The notes beneath the pieces are model-generated. The model searched no databases. It saw nothing but the letters and a program-made list of their open reading frames with translations, and was not told the DNA's origin. Made by a program: the position numbers and the translations under genes. A stretch of 64,000 nucleotides of DNA from Rosenbergiella epipactidis. GTDB taxonomy: Bacteria > Pseudomonadota > Gammaproteobacteria > Enterobacterales > Enterobacteriaceae. Location of the stretch: positions 1 to 64,000 of the forward strand of contig NZ_JABBFQ010000003.1 in the NCBI RefSeq assembly GCF_018494055.1, given 5' to 3'. This document shows positions 18,760-27,833 of this stretch, one piece after another. The first letter of the stretch is position 1. Each line of letters begins with the position of its first letter.

Positions 18760-18782
18760 GCCAAGGCAGAAACTACCTTGGC
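18760..18782 (-). terminator. Terminator-like hairpin after the cupin gene
   Basis: GCCAAGG and CCTTGGC form a 7-bp stem with a 9-base loop just beyond the cupin stop. Read on the minus strand it is followed by the AT-rich atatttta. Confidence 0.55.
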
Positions 18783-18788
18783 CAAGGG

Positions 18789-19196
18789 TTAGTCTAACGC
18801 GGCATAATGTTCATCAGTCACCGGCTCTAACCACTCGTTGCTCGCATTTTCAGCAGGAACGGCAAGGGCTACATGGGCGAACCAGCTATCTTTCGCCGCG
18901 CCGTGCCAATGTTTTACCCCCTCAGGGATATTGACAACATCACCAGGCTTTAAGGGTTGTGGGGGCTCATTCCAAGCTTGATACCAACCATAGCCATCGG
19001 TCACTAATAAGATTTGTCCACCTCCGCGGTGGATATGCCAATTATTTCGGCATCCCGGTTCAAAGACGACGTTGCCAATATTCACTCCTTCGGTGGATAG
19101 CATGCTGAGATAGCTAGTCCCGGTAAAATATTGTGCAAAGGCATCATTTTTACCACCTTTAGGGAAGAGGCTGTTACCTGTAAAATCCGTGCTCAT
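18789..19196 (-). CDS. Cupin-domain protein
   Basis: This 135-residue single cupin shows the two family motifs: a metal-binding HIHRGGGQILLV region near residues 55-65 and PGDVVNIPEGVKHWHGA near 85-102. Related proteins are small cytosolic enzymes or quinone/aldehyde-linked proteins, but the substrate cannot be told from sequence. I choose the ATG at 19196 because ggag lies 6 bases upstream; a second ATG directly before it is possible. The gene stands alone. Confidence 0.85.
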   Translation of the reverse strand: MSTDFTGNSLFPKGGKNDAFAQYFTGTSYLSMLSTEGVNIGNVVFEPGCRNNWHIHRGGGQILLVTDGYGWYQAWNEPPQPLKPGDVVNIPEGVKHWHGAAKDSWFAHVALAVPAENASNEWLEPVTDEHYAALD

Positions 19197-19439
19197 CATA
19201 GACTCCAATTAACAGTTTTTAGTTTTTTTAAAGTGTAATGGATTTGATGGAGAATATTACCCGCTCAAGTTGGGATGTGCTTATGAATCCTATTCATTAA
19301 ATCGAGGGTAAATTAGGTGAATGAATATTCACCTAATAAAAAGATTAACGTTAAATAAGTATCTAAAGTCAAAAGTTAATCTACAGTCGACTGATGTGTA
19401 AATTAAAATGATTATTAATATTAATTAATTTAATCTATT

Positions 19440-20180
19440 TTAGCCGTTCCACTTAGCAAGGTTTTTGAGAGGTTGTTTTACATAAGGGCTAATTTTCATT
19501 AAATTGAAAAATAGCTTATTAACGAGAGTGCCTAGTTTATCCATCGGACGATCGATATCAATAAAAAGTACTGCCCGAAGTTCATCGGTATCATTTCGGA
19601 CTTCGTGTTCGTAAAAATCATCAAAAATAATTACCTTTCCCTCTTCCCAATGCAGAATTTGGTCATCGACACGAATCCATAACTTATCGGGTTGGTGTGT
19701 TGGTACGATTAGGCCAAGATGTACACGTACCATGGCTCGGCTGGGTCCACGGTGGGGAACGATATGATAGTGTGGCTGCAATATTGAGAACATGGCGGTG
19801 CGCATGTTGGGAATCGCGGCTAAGGCTTTCGCGGTATGCGGGCATAAGCGGCAGTTATTATCGATTCGCTCACCAAATACATACATACCGAAAGTTTTCC
19901 AATTGTTCCCTTTTGATATCCGTTTTTGGTCGGGTGATATTTGATGGAAAGCGGGGATCCTTTCTGGGAATTTCAATAACTCAATAAGCTCTTGACGAAT
20001 TTCGGGATACACCGCTTCGAGTTTATCAACCCAGGGGAAATAATGATTATCAATTTTGGGTGTGGAGGGAATTAATGAGTGGCGAGATTCAAATCCGCCA
20101 CTCCATCGTAGGATCTTTTTACCTAAAGAAACAATAACACGCTGGGTAAAAGGCCGTTGCTCGGCCAAATTCTCTGCCAT
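19440..20180 (-). CDS. Aspartyl/asparaginyl beta-hydroxylase family (LpxO-like) enzyme
   Basis: This 246-residue protein has the iron/2-oxoglutarate hydroxylase motifs of the LpxO/aspartyl beta-hydroxylase family: LQPHYHIVPHRGPSR with a candidate iron His143, HLGLIVP, and FDDFYEHEV with His192 followed by Arg202. LpxO hydroxylates the 2-position of a lipid A acyl chain. Here the gene adjoins a probable sphingolipid cluster, so the fatty amide or acyl chain of a ceramide is an attractive alternative substrate; this is inference. No LpxO-type N-terminal membrane anchor is obvious. It is read in the same direction as the kinase-like gene upstream, 65 bases away. Confidence 0.82.
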   Translation of the reverse strand: MAENLAEQRPFTQRVIVSLGKKILRWSGGFESRHSLIPSTPKIDNHYFPWVDKLEAVYPEIRQELIELLKFPERIPAFHQISPDQKRISKGNNWKTFGMYVFGERIDNNCRLCPHTAKALAAIPNMRTAMFSILQPHYHIVPHRGPSRAMVRVHLGLIVPTHQPDKLWIRVDDQILHWEEGKVIIFDDFYEHEVRNDTDELRAVLFIDIDRPMDKLGTLVNKLFFNLMKISPYVKQPLKNLAKWNG

Positions 20181-20245
20181 GATAAGTCATCCTTAAATTA
20201 AGAAGTATCAATTAATTGATACCCTTAACTATGAACGGAATTGAC

Positions 20246-20962
20246 TTAAGCAATTTCACCTTTAATGACTTTTTTAAAACCCAGCTCTGTCATAAATTCG
20301 TCGACAGAGTGATCGACTTGCGCAAGAACGAGTTCTAAAGGTTGGTCGGCATCAATATTAATGATTTTTTTGCCGCCAAAATCTAATTTAGGAGTGATAT
20401 CGATTTTTTTCTTCAGTGCATCACGGCGGTGATCCGGTTTACGGGCGCAGGCCACATCCAGTGATACATTCAGTTTGATCACTAAATCTGGGCGATGTTG
20501 GGTCATCCACGTAAACGCATTCAGCTCCCGTTTGGCAATCCAATTGATCAGTGGATTTTTGGTCGCGGTGGTCGGAAGTGTGAGGCTATCATAAGCACCG
20601 GGAACTTGCAGATGCGGGTAACGGTCCGCGAGAATGATATGGCCCTGCTTACGTAATTTCAACATATTACGAAAACGACGTACGCGTCGCACCAAGAAAA
20701 TACCCACCACTAGCCCAGAGAGGGTGGTGTGATGGGTTTTATTCACCTTAACGCGAGTTTTTTCGATCTTGTTGCCAACGGAGCGACCAATAAACGGAAG
20801 ATTGGCTGCCGCTCTTCCTACGTTGCCTGCTTGTTTACCAAGATGGACATAAGAGGTTGTGCCGTAATCAGAAAGCGTACCCACGAGGTGCTCACAGACT
20901 GTTGATTTACCGGATCCATCGCTACCTATAACCGCGATAACCGGAGTGGACTTGGTGTACAT
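20246..20962 (-). CDS. Thymidylate-kinase-like P-loop protein (paralog 1)
   Basis: This 238-residue protein has a Walker A motif GSDGSGKST at residues 13-21 and a DRYP motif near 113, the layout of thymidylate kinase-type NMP kinases. A conserved ARKPDH segment near residue 170 is shared with two neighbouring paralogs. It is clearly not the housekeeping tmk, whose DRxxxSSxAYQ motif is absent. Its place beside lipid genes suggests a phosphoryl transfer to a lipid or lipid precursor. The gene is transcribed with the LpxO-like gene and divergently from paralogs 2 and 3. Confidence 0.78.
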   Translation of the reverse strand: MYTKSTPVIAVIGSDGSGKSTVCEHLVGTLSDYGTTSYVHLGKQAGNVGRAAANLPFIGRSVGNKIEKTRVKVNKTHHTTLSGLVVGIFLVRRVRRFRNMLKLRKQGHIILADRYPHLQVPGAYDSLTLPTTATKNPLINWIAKRELNAFTWMTQHRPDLVIKLNVSLDVACARKPDHRRDALKKKIDITPKLDFGGKKIINIDADQPLELVLAQVDHSVDEFMTELGFKKVIKGEIA

Positions 20963-21408
20963 AAAAACCTCGTGTTCGACACTTTAAGAAAGATAAATAG
21001 TTATTAAACAGGGCTAAAATAGCAAAATTGCGTCATCTGTCTGTCACCAAAAGTGTGATAGCACAGCATTAGGTGAGGAGAAACCGAGACATTCTGCGGA
21101 ACTTGACCCTTAATGACGGAGCAGTTTATGCTGCATCGCATGAGTTGGAAACTGAATGAAAGGGGTTATTTGTAACAAAGTCCCCATTTACTGCCACAAC
21201 CTGTTTAATTTCATTAATGATTTTACGCATAAATTATCGCGGGAAGCCTCCTACATGAGGGGGTTTACGGCTTTTCAATCGGAGGTATACCCGGTGTTCG
21301 CAGAGCGAGATTTACAGATGAATAGGTAGCCGTTAAAAAGGGGAAGGGAAGACAATGCGTAGTAAATCCTCTACTATAGGACGAAATTGAATACTACTAT
21401 GCGTAACA
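20963..21408. promoter_or_regulatory. Divergent intergenic region between kinase-like paralogs
   Basis: These 446 bases hold no gene that I can support. They must contain promoters for the left-going kinase/hydroxylase pair and for the right-going kinase pair. No clear sigma-70 boxes or palindromic operators were recognised. Confidence 0.4.
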
Positions 21409-22140
21409 GTGATTGTGAATAATTCTACCTCATCCCCTCAATCTTCACCTATCCGTGTCATTGCTATCACAGGCTGTGATGGTTCAGGTAAATCGACACT
21501 TGCCAACCGATTGGTCCAAACCCTCGCGTTAAGGACAAAAGTAGAAGAGGTTTATCTCGGTCAATCTTCAGGCTTTATTAAGCAGAAAATTACTGAGTTA
21601 CCCGTGGTGGGGGAAAAGATTGCTGCCTATTTGGTGAGCAAGTCCGATAAAGTGCACGAGAAACCCAATACCGCTCCGGGTAATGCAGAAGGAACGGTCA
21701 TCTTCTTATTATCCTGCTGGCGTGCTTATAAATTTAAACGGATGCTACGCCGAGCGGAAGAAGGCGTATTATTGGTAACCGATCGCTATCCGCAAGCAGA
21801 GGTCGCCGGTTTCCGAGTCGATGGGCCACATCTTAGTAAAGCCCAAGGTGGGAGTCGATGGATTCAAATGTTAAGAAAGCGCGAGCAGCGTCTTTATGAA
21901 TGGATGGCCTCCTATCGCCCAGCGTTATTAATTCGTTTATCTATCGACGAAGAGACGGCTCATGCGCGTAAACCCGATCATGATATCGTCTCGTTACGCG
22001 AGAAAATCAGGGTTATCCCAACGTTACATTTTAACGGTGCGCATATTCTCGAATTATGTGGCAGAGATCCTGAAGACGAAGTATTCAAGGCTTCTTTAGA
22101 AGCTATTCATCAAACGTTTAATCTCCCTAGCTCACTCTGA
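21409..22140 (+). CDS. Thymidylate-kinase-like P-loop protein (paralog 2)
   Basis: This 243-residue P-loop protein has Walker A GCDGSGKST near residues 23-31, DRYPQAEVAGF near 125 and ARKPDHD near 187. It shares these with paralogs 1 and 3 in this cluster. The start is a GTG at 21409 or 21415, with no strong ribosome binding site, so it is uncertain. It is followed 20 bases later by paralog 3 in the same direction. The substrate is unknown. Confidence 0.75.
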   Translation: MIVNNSTSSPQSSPIRVIAITGCDGSGKSTLANRLVQTLALRTKVEEVYLGQSSGFIKQKITELPVVGEKIAAYLVSKSDKVHEKPNTAPGNAEGTVIFLLSCWRAYKFKRMLRRAEEGVLLVTDRYPQAEVAGFRVDGPHLSKAQGGSRWIQMLRKREQRLYEWMASYRPALLIRLSIDEETAHARKPDHDIVSLREKIRVIPTLHFNGAHILELCGRDPEDEVFKASLEAIHQTFNLPSSL

Positions 22141-22160
22141 TAACGGTAAATAGCGCTACT

Positions 22161-22889
22161 ATGACAATTCATTCCGACGCACAGGCGTCATCCTCCTCTG
22201 CTGTAACGCCTATCGTTATCCCGCGCATGGTCGCGATTGTCGGTTGTGACGGCTCGGGAAAATCGACCATTACTGCGGATTTAATTAAAGAAATGCAGAA
22301 AATTCGGCCTACTGAGCGTCGTTACTTAGGTCTTATTTCTGGCGAAGACGGCGATAAAATTAAAAAACTGCCGATTATTGGTGTCTGGCTTGAGCGTCGT
22401 TTAGCAAAAAAATCTGAAAAAACACAAAGTATGCGAAGTGAAGCGCCTCCCCTATGGGCTGCTTTCATCATGTACGCTCTCTCTTGCTGGCGTTCCTCAA
22501 ATTTCCATAAAGCGAAAGCATTAGCTGAAAGCGGTGTGTTGGTCATTGCTGACCGTTACCCTCAAGCGGAAATTTCAGGGTTTCATTATGATGGGCCTGG
22601 TTTAGGCGTGGAGCGGATGAAGGGTTGGCTACTTAAAGAGATGGCGAAAAGGGAAGTGGTGATTTACGAGAAATTAGCTAATTATCAGCCTGAATTGATC
22701 ATTCGTCTGGATATCGACGTCGAGACAGCCTTTGCGCGCAAACCTGATCACAGTTACCAAGAGCTTAGCGATAAAATTGGTGTAATGCGTCAGCTTACCT
22801 ACAACGGTGCGAATATTATGGATTTGGATTCAAGAAAACCCTATGAAGAAGTACTCGCCAGTGTGATAGCGGCGGTGAAAGCCATTTAA
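22161..22889 (+). CDS. Thymidylate-kinase-like P-loop protein (paralog 3)
   Basis: This 242-residue P-loop protein has Walker A GCDGSGKST near residues 29-37, DRYPQAEISGFHYDGPG near 131 and ARKPDH near 193. The stronger similarity to paralog 2, including order and spacing of motifs, suggests a tandem duplication. It converges on the dgkA gene. It may be a lipid or nucleotide kinase; the cluster context favours a lipid role but gives no proof. Confidence 0.77.
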   Translation: MTIHSDAQASSSSAVTPIVIPRMVAIVGCDGSGKSTITADLIKEMQKIRPTERRYLGLISGEDGDKIKKLPIIGVWLERRLAKKSEKTQSMRSEAPPLWAAFIMYALSCWRSSNFHKAKALAESGVLVIADRYPQAEISGFHYDGPGLGVERMKGWLLKEMAKREVVIYEKLANYQPELIIRLDIDVETAFARKPDHSYQELSDKIGVMRQLTYNGANIMDLDSRKPYEEVLASVIAAVKAI

Positions 22890-22952
22890 TAAGTCGGCTG
22901 GGCGTTAAGGACTTTTGTCGCATTAACGCCCACTACAGACTTAACCGGTCTT

Positions 22953-23312
22953 TTAAAAAAGAATAATCAACCAAGTTAATAGCGTTGCGACAATTGCCAC
23001 TAATTGTGCCGCCCCCGCCATATCTTTTGCTCGCTTCGAGAGCGGGTGAATCTCATAAGAAATTCGATCCACTACTGTTTCGATAGCGGTATTGAGTAAT
23101 TCAATGACGATTAATAAAAAGCTGCAGAGTATTAGTACAATATGTTGAGTCTTTGAAATATCCAGTGTGAAAGAGAGTAAGACTAACAACGTACTGAAGA
23201 TGAAAATATGACGAAAGGCATCCTCAGTTTTAAAGGCGTCGGTCACTCCTGACCAGGAGTTATTAATGCTAAAAATTAAGCGTTTTAAACCAGTCTGTTT
23301 TTCAATCGACAT
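22953..23312 (-). CDS. dgkA: DgkA-type diacylglycerol kinase
   Basis: This 119-residue integral membrane kinase has three predicted membrane helices and the signature ELLNTAIETVVDR near residues 68-80, which forms the active site in DgkA. DgkA phosphorylates diacylglycerol and is known to accept ceramide as a poor substrate in E. coli. It lies downstream of the ceramide synthase-like gene in the same direction. This copy could be a dedicated sphingolipid kinase or a second general DgkA. Confidence 0.9.
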   Translation of the reverse strand: MSIEKQTGLKRLIFSINNSWSGVTDAFKTEDAFRHIFIFSTLLVLLSFTLDISKTQHIVLILCSFLLIVIELLNTAIETVVDRISYEIHPLSKRAKDMAGAAQLVAIVATLLTWLIILF

Positions 23313-23393
23313 GATGAGTCATCTTTAGATATGTTTAGAGGGTAGCGAGCGAGATGACCTCGCTGCTACCGTGCTGATCCGTCACGAAGACGA

Positions 23394-24527
23394 CTAGATT
23401 TTTTTCTCAAATAATCGATAGTTTTTGTAAGGTTCAGCACCAATACGCTCAAGTATCGTGCGCATTCCCGTATTGGTTTCGAGAATCCAAGACATCTCCA
23501 GCGCATCAATATTACGGCGGCGGAAAGGCTCTCGTAGAGCTTCGATGAGGAGAAGGGCAATGATCGGCCCAATACGACTGAATTGGTACTCTTTCTTAAC
23601 GCCCATTAACGGCACACGAGCGGTACGCACACCACGCACTTTCAAACGCCACAGCACTTTTGCCCAGCCAAAGGGTAATAGCTTGCCTTGGAGTCCATCG
23701 ATCGCTTCGTTGATATTAGGTAGGCCGACGATAAAGGCTGCGGGTTCGCCATCAATTTCAGCGATATAAATCATATCGTCTGGCACCAAATATTTGAGCT
23801 GTTGGCCCATGGTGGCAAACTCATGTTCAGTAAAAGGGACAAAACCCCAGTTATCCTGCCAACCTAAGTTAAACAGGTTTCTCAGAATCTGCATTTCTTG
23901 GTCGAAAATTTTACGATTAAGCGGACGGATGGTCACTCTTTTACGAACATTATCCATTAATTTGGTTAGGCCCGGTTCAAAGTGAAGATCCGTTCGCTTC
24001 ATCCAATAAGCAATAAGGTCGATAGCTTTACTGTAGCCAAGCTTCTCAATATGTTTACCGTACCAAGGTTTACCATGGGTCATTAACGCAGAGGGCGGGG
24101 TATCGAAGCCATCGACTAATAATCCGCTTTCTTGATTAATATTGAGGCTAAAAGGTCCGGTAATTTGATGAGCGCCCTGGGATATCAGCCACTCTTCTGC
24201 TGTTTTGAATAAGGCAGCAAACACTTCTTCATCATCGATAGCATCTATCATGCCGAAATGGCCAGTGTTAGGACCATAAAGTTCACGGTGCAGCGAATCG
24301 ATTTGTGCCGTGATGCGCCCGACGACTTCGTTGCCGCGCTTAGCAAGCCAAGCTTGCCACACTACATGGTCTGAGGCGGGGTTTTTTTTAGAAAGATGTT
24401 CTTCACGTTCGACAAATAATGGGTCGATCCAATTTTCATCACCCGCAAACAGCGTAGAGGGAAAATTGATGAAGGCTTTCAGATCCTGTTTGGACGAAAC
24501 TTTTTCTATTGAGATCATAAATACCAT
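23394..24527 (-). CDS. bcerS: bCerS-like N-acyltransferase (bacterial ceramide synthase)
   Basis: This 377-residue protein of the GNAT superfamily is unusual in length and has the pattern of the bacterial ceramide synthase family: DENWIDPLFVERE near residue 30, a VVGRITAQID strand near 70, the GPFSLNINQESGLLVDGF segment near 144-160, and a C-terminal GNAT half with EMSWILETN near 345. In Caulobacter crescentus the matching enzyme adds a fatty acyl group to the long-chain base. It is divergent from the operon that holds the other four ceramide genes. The start could be the ATG at 24527 or the one three codons later. Confidence 0.8.
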   Translation of the reverse strand: MVFMISIEKVSSKQDLKAFINFPSTLFAGDENWIDPLFVEREEHLSKKNPASDHVVWQAWLAKRGNEVVGRITAQIDSLHRELYGPNTGHFGMIDAIDDEEVFAALFKTAEEWLISQGAHQITGPFSLNINQESGLLVDGFDTPPSALMTHGKPWYGKHIEKLGYSKAIDLIAYWMKRTDLHFEPGLTKLMDNVRKRVTIRPLNRKIFDQEMQILRNLFNLGWQDNWGFVPFTEHEFATMGQQLKYLVPDDMIYIAEIDGEPAAFIVGLPNINEAIDGLQGKLLPFGWAKVLWRLKVRGVRTARVPLMGVKKEYQFSRIGPIIALLLIEALREPFRRRNIDALEMSWILETNTGMRTILERIGAEPYKNYRLFEKKI

Positions 24528-25140
24528 TACTTCTAGTAATTGTTAAATTGGCAGCAAATCACTCCAGGCGATCCCTGAGAGGAACGCAGCAACATGCAGC
24601 AATAAAGAAAGAGGAGGCTATAGACTCGGCAGTATGTTAGTATATCGAAACAGTCACGGTAGTAATTGTCAATTTATTTTTGAAAGTTAGCTTGAAAACA
24701 TTCTGACATACTATTAATTTGTAACGAATGTCCTGATTTTAAAAGAAAACGTTACAGGTTAGCGGTAAGTGCGCAATTTAGTCGTAAAAGTAGTGGAACG
24801 CACATATTACCTATGACATGATATTTTAAGATCTTTACAATTGCCGAGCGTTTTCAGAGCAAGCCCCTTAAAACCGCATGCGTGTTTGTCTAAAATTTCA
24901 TGTAAGCATTAAGCGAACGGTTAGTACACAGCCTACGTTTTCGTCATGAAACGATGAACTCTGTTCAAGACAACGTGTCTACCACTCCCTAAGCCGGAGT
25001 CAGTGATCTGTGTGAACGGGTGAGCGGGCAGCGATTTACATCGTAGGTTGGAAGATGCTTGAATTACTACTTTGGTCGGGAGCTCTGTAAGGAGCTTAAA
25101 CTTCCTCAATATCTAATAGTATCAACAGGTGTACCACTAT
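24528..25140. promoter_or_regulatory. Divergent control region of the ceramide genes
   Basis: These about 600 bases separate the divergent acyltransferase and acyl-AMP ligase genes. No coding sequence is supported. Near the right end there are possible RNA arms: agcctacg near 24930 with cgtaggtt near 25041, an internal cgttt...aaacg pair, and agctc/gagct just before the ligase gene. This would fit a long structured 5' leader. No textbook promoter was recognised. Confidence 0.4.
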
Positions 25141-26898
25141 ATGGAAGCGTCTACAACGTTTGCAACTCAATCCCATCATCAACTTCCAATTCGCTATGCA
25201 GATTTCGCAACGCTAGCTGAAGCCTTGGATTATGCAGCACTCGGTGAAACCGGCATGAACTTTTATGATCGCCGTAATAACCTGATGGCTGCAGTGCCTT
25301 ACAGTGTGTTGAAAGTCAACGCTGTAAAGGGTGCTCATAAGTTGCTTTCTTTAGGATTAACTAAAGGGGATCGCGTTGCACTCATTGCAGAAACCAGTGT
25401 TGAGTTCGTCGAAACATTTTTTGCATGTCAATACGCAGGTTTAATTGCTGTACCCCTCGCGATTCCAATGGGGATCGGTCAAAGTGCTTCCTACGTTAAG
25501 AAACTAACGGGTTTACTTAACGGGTGCCAAGCCTCGGTGGTTTTGAGCAGTAAAGAGTGGCTGCCAATGGTGCAAGAGGTTGTCTGTGACTATAATTCGC
25601 CGACGATCCTTAGCCATGAAGCCTTTGCTGAACTCTCTTACGATGCGGCGAGCGAATTACCTCAGGTCGCACCAGAAGACATTGCCTATCTACAATATAC
25701 CTCTGGCAGTACTCGCTTTCCACGAGGCGTTGTCGTCACTCAAGCCTCAGCAATGGCTAACCTTCGCGCAATTAGCCACGACGGTATTAAGCTGAAAAAA
25801 GACGATCGCTGCGTATCATGGTTGCCGTTCTATCATGATATGGGGTTGGTCGGCTTTGTCTTGACCCCAGTGGCAACACAAATCTCGGTGGACTACTTGC
25901 GTACGCAGGATTTCGCTATGCGTCCAATTCAATGGCTGAAACTCATTACCAAGAACAAAGGTACGGTGTCCGTTGCGCCACCTTTCGGCTATGAAATCTG
26001 TCTGCGTCGTAGTAACGAGAAAGAGTTAGCGGAATTAGACCTCTCCAGCTGGCGAATTGCCGGTGTTGGTGCAGAGCCTATCCCGTCTGGTTTGCTGGAC
26101 CGTTTTACCGAACATTTTAGTCAAGTTGGCTTTGGCGAAGACACATTTATGCCTTGCTACGGACTCGCGGAAAATACCCTCGCAGTGAGCTTCTTCGATA
26201 AAGCCACTGGACCGCGTTATAACGTGGTTGACCGCTATATTTTAGAATACGAAAGTAAAGCTGTACCGCCAAAAGATGAGAGTGCTGCGCAAGGCGTATT
26301 TGTAAACTGCGGCAAAGCGATGCCTGGGCATGAAATTGTTATCCGTAACGAAAAAGACGAGCCACTGCCTGAAAGAAGTATTGGCCATATCTGTATTGCT
26401 GGCCCGAGCTTGATGCGCGGGTACTTCCGCGATAAAGAGTCGCACCAGCAGATTCAAGATAAAGGCTGGCTCGATACCGGCGATCTAGGCTACCTGCTCG
26501 ACGGTAATCTCTATATTACCGGGCGCAAAAAAGATCTTATCATTATCCGTGGGCGTAATATTTGGCCACAAGATATTGAATATATGGCAGAAGATGAACC
26601 CGAAGTGCGCACCGGAGACGCGATCGCTTTTATGACCAATCAAGAACACGACGATGCAGAGAGAATTATTCTACAGATTCAGTGCCGAGTGACCTCCACT
26701 GAACGTCGTGGTCAGATCGTTCACTCACTCTCGTCACGTATTCGTAATGAATTCGGTGTGTCGGTAGACGTTGTTCTGGTCCCGCCACACAGTATCCCAC
26801 GGACCTCCTCCGGTAAACCGGCCCGCGCGGAAGCGAAAAAACTCTATTTAAATCAACATTTCGAACCTCAGTTACAACTGGCTGGAAATAAACAATGA
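25141..26898 (+). CDS. aasR: Fatty acyl-AMP ligase / acyl-ACP synthetase
   Basis: This 585-residue adenylate-forming enzyme shows LQYTSGSTRFPRGV (A3 P-loop) near residue 190, SWLPFYHDMGL near 225, GAEP near 310, CYGLAEN near 340 and GWLDTGDLGYL with GRKKDLIIIRGRN near 445-470, all typical of fatty acyl-AMP ligases that load a carrier protein. In the Caulobacter ceramide pathway the acyl-ACP synthetase charges the dedicated ACP used by Spt. The gene overlaps cerR by 4 bases. A GTG four codons upstream could be the true start. Confidence 0.87.
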   Translation: MEASTTFATQSHHQLPIRYADFATLAEALDYAALGETGMNFYDRRNNLMAAVPYSVLKVNAVKGAHKLLSLGLTKGDRVALIAETSVEFVETFFACQYAGLIAVPLAIPMGIGQSASYVKKLTGLLNGCQASVVLSSKEWLPMVQEVVCDYNSPTILSHEAFAELSYDAASELPQVAPEDIAYLQYTSGSTRFPRGVVVTQASAMANLRAISHDGIKLKKDDRCVSWLPFYHDMGLVGFVLTPVATQISVDYLRTQDFAMRPIQWLKLITKNKGTVSVAPPFGYEICLRRSNEKELAELDLSSWRIAGVGAEPIPSGLLDRFTEHFSQVGFGEDTFMPCYGLAENTLAVSFFDKATGPRYNVVDRYILEYESKAVPPKDESAAQGVFVNCGKAMPGHEIVIRNEKDEPLPERSIGHICIAGPSLMRGYFRDKESHQQIQDKGWLDTGDLGYLLDGNLYITGRKKDLIIIRGRNIWPQDIEYMAEDEPEVRTGDAIAFMTNQEHDDAERIILQIQCRVTSTERRGQIVHSLSSRIRNEFGVSVDVVLVPPHSIPRTSSGKPARAEAKKLYLNQHFEPQLQLAGNKQ

Positions 26899-27812
26899 CC
26901 CAAACTGTTGCCTTGACAGGTGCGACGGGTTTTATCGGTTCACACATTGTTGAGAAACTGTTATCGGCTGGTTTTCAGGTGCGGGCGCTGACGCGCTCGC
27001 CCTCGCAGGCATCGACCCCAGCCGGTCTGACATGGGTACGCGGCTCATTAGAAAATGAGTCGTCATTGGTCGAATTAGTGACAGGGGCTGATGTTGTTAT
27101 CCACTGTGCAGGCCAGGTAAGAGGTAAAAATATCTCAACCTTCACGCAGGCAAATGTTGAAGGGAGTTTACGTTTACTTCGCGCCGCAGAACAGAGCGAC
27201 AGGTGTAAGCGTTACCTGTTTATCTCTTCACTTGCTGCTCGTCATCCCCAGCTTTCTTGGTATGCCCACTCTAAGGCTATCGCCGAACAGCAACTCGTGG
27301 CACAAGCCTCAAGCGTTTCAATAGGGATCTTCCGGCCAACTGCCGTGTACGGACCTAGGGATAAAGAGCTTAACCCGGTGTTCACTTGGTTATTACGGGG
27401 GTTACTCCCACAGACGGGTTCTTCGGCTACTCAATTATCTTTTCTGCACGTTTATGATTTTGCAGCGGCTGTGGTCAAATGGATTGAGGCGAACGTCGAG
27501 AATAACGAGCCTTACGAGTTGTGTGATGGTCATGCCTCAGGCTACCGCTGGCAGGATCTGCAAGAAATTGGCCAAGCTATCCGCCAAAAACCAGTCAGCA
27601 TTATAAAAATTCCTCTTCCGTTACTCAAAACCATTGCAATGCTGTCCACGCAAATTAGCCGCTTATCGGGTAAAGAGCCGATGCTAACGCAGAGCAAAAT
27701 TGGTGAGTTAACACATAAAGATTGGTCAGCAACGAACGTTACGATAACACGTAATATTGGTTGGACCCCGAACATACGGTTAGAACGCGCGCTAGGCGAC
27801 GGGCTATTTTGA
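26895..27812 (+). CDS. cerR: NAD-dependent epimerase/dehydratase family reductase (CerR-like)
   Basis: This 305-residue extended short-chain dehydrogenase has a Rossmann GATGFIGS at 9-16 and the YxxxK active-site pair at Y123 and K127. In the bacterial ceramide pathway CerR reduces the 3-keto group of the long-chain product. Here it is translationally coupled to the upstream acyl-AMP ligase (ATGA overlap) and followed 21 bases later by the ACP gene. A sugar epimerase role cannot be excluded from the domain alone, but the operon makes the reductase role more likely. Confidence 0.83.
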   Translation: MTQTVALTGATGFIGSHIVEKLLSAGFQVRALTRSPSQASTPAGLTWVRGSLENESSLVELVTGADVVIHCAGQVRGKNISTFTQANVEGSLRLLRAAEQSDRCKRYLFISSLAARHPQLSWYAHSKAIAEQQLVAQASSVSIGIFRPTAVYGPRDKELNPVFTWLLRGLLPQTGSSATQLSFLHVYDFAAAVVKWIEANVENNEPYELCDGHASGYRWQDLQEIGQAIRQKPVSIIKIPLPLLKTIAMLSTQISRLSGKEPMLTQSKIGELTHKDWSATNVTITRNIGWTPNIRLERALGDGLF

Positions 27813-27833
27813 TTTACATTTCTAAGTAAGAAG

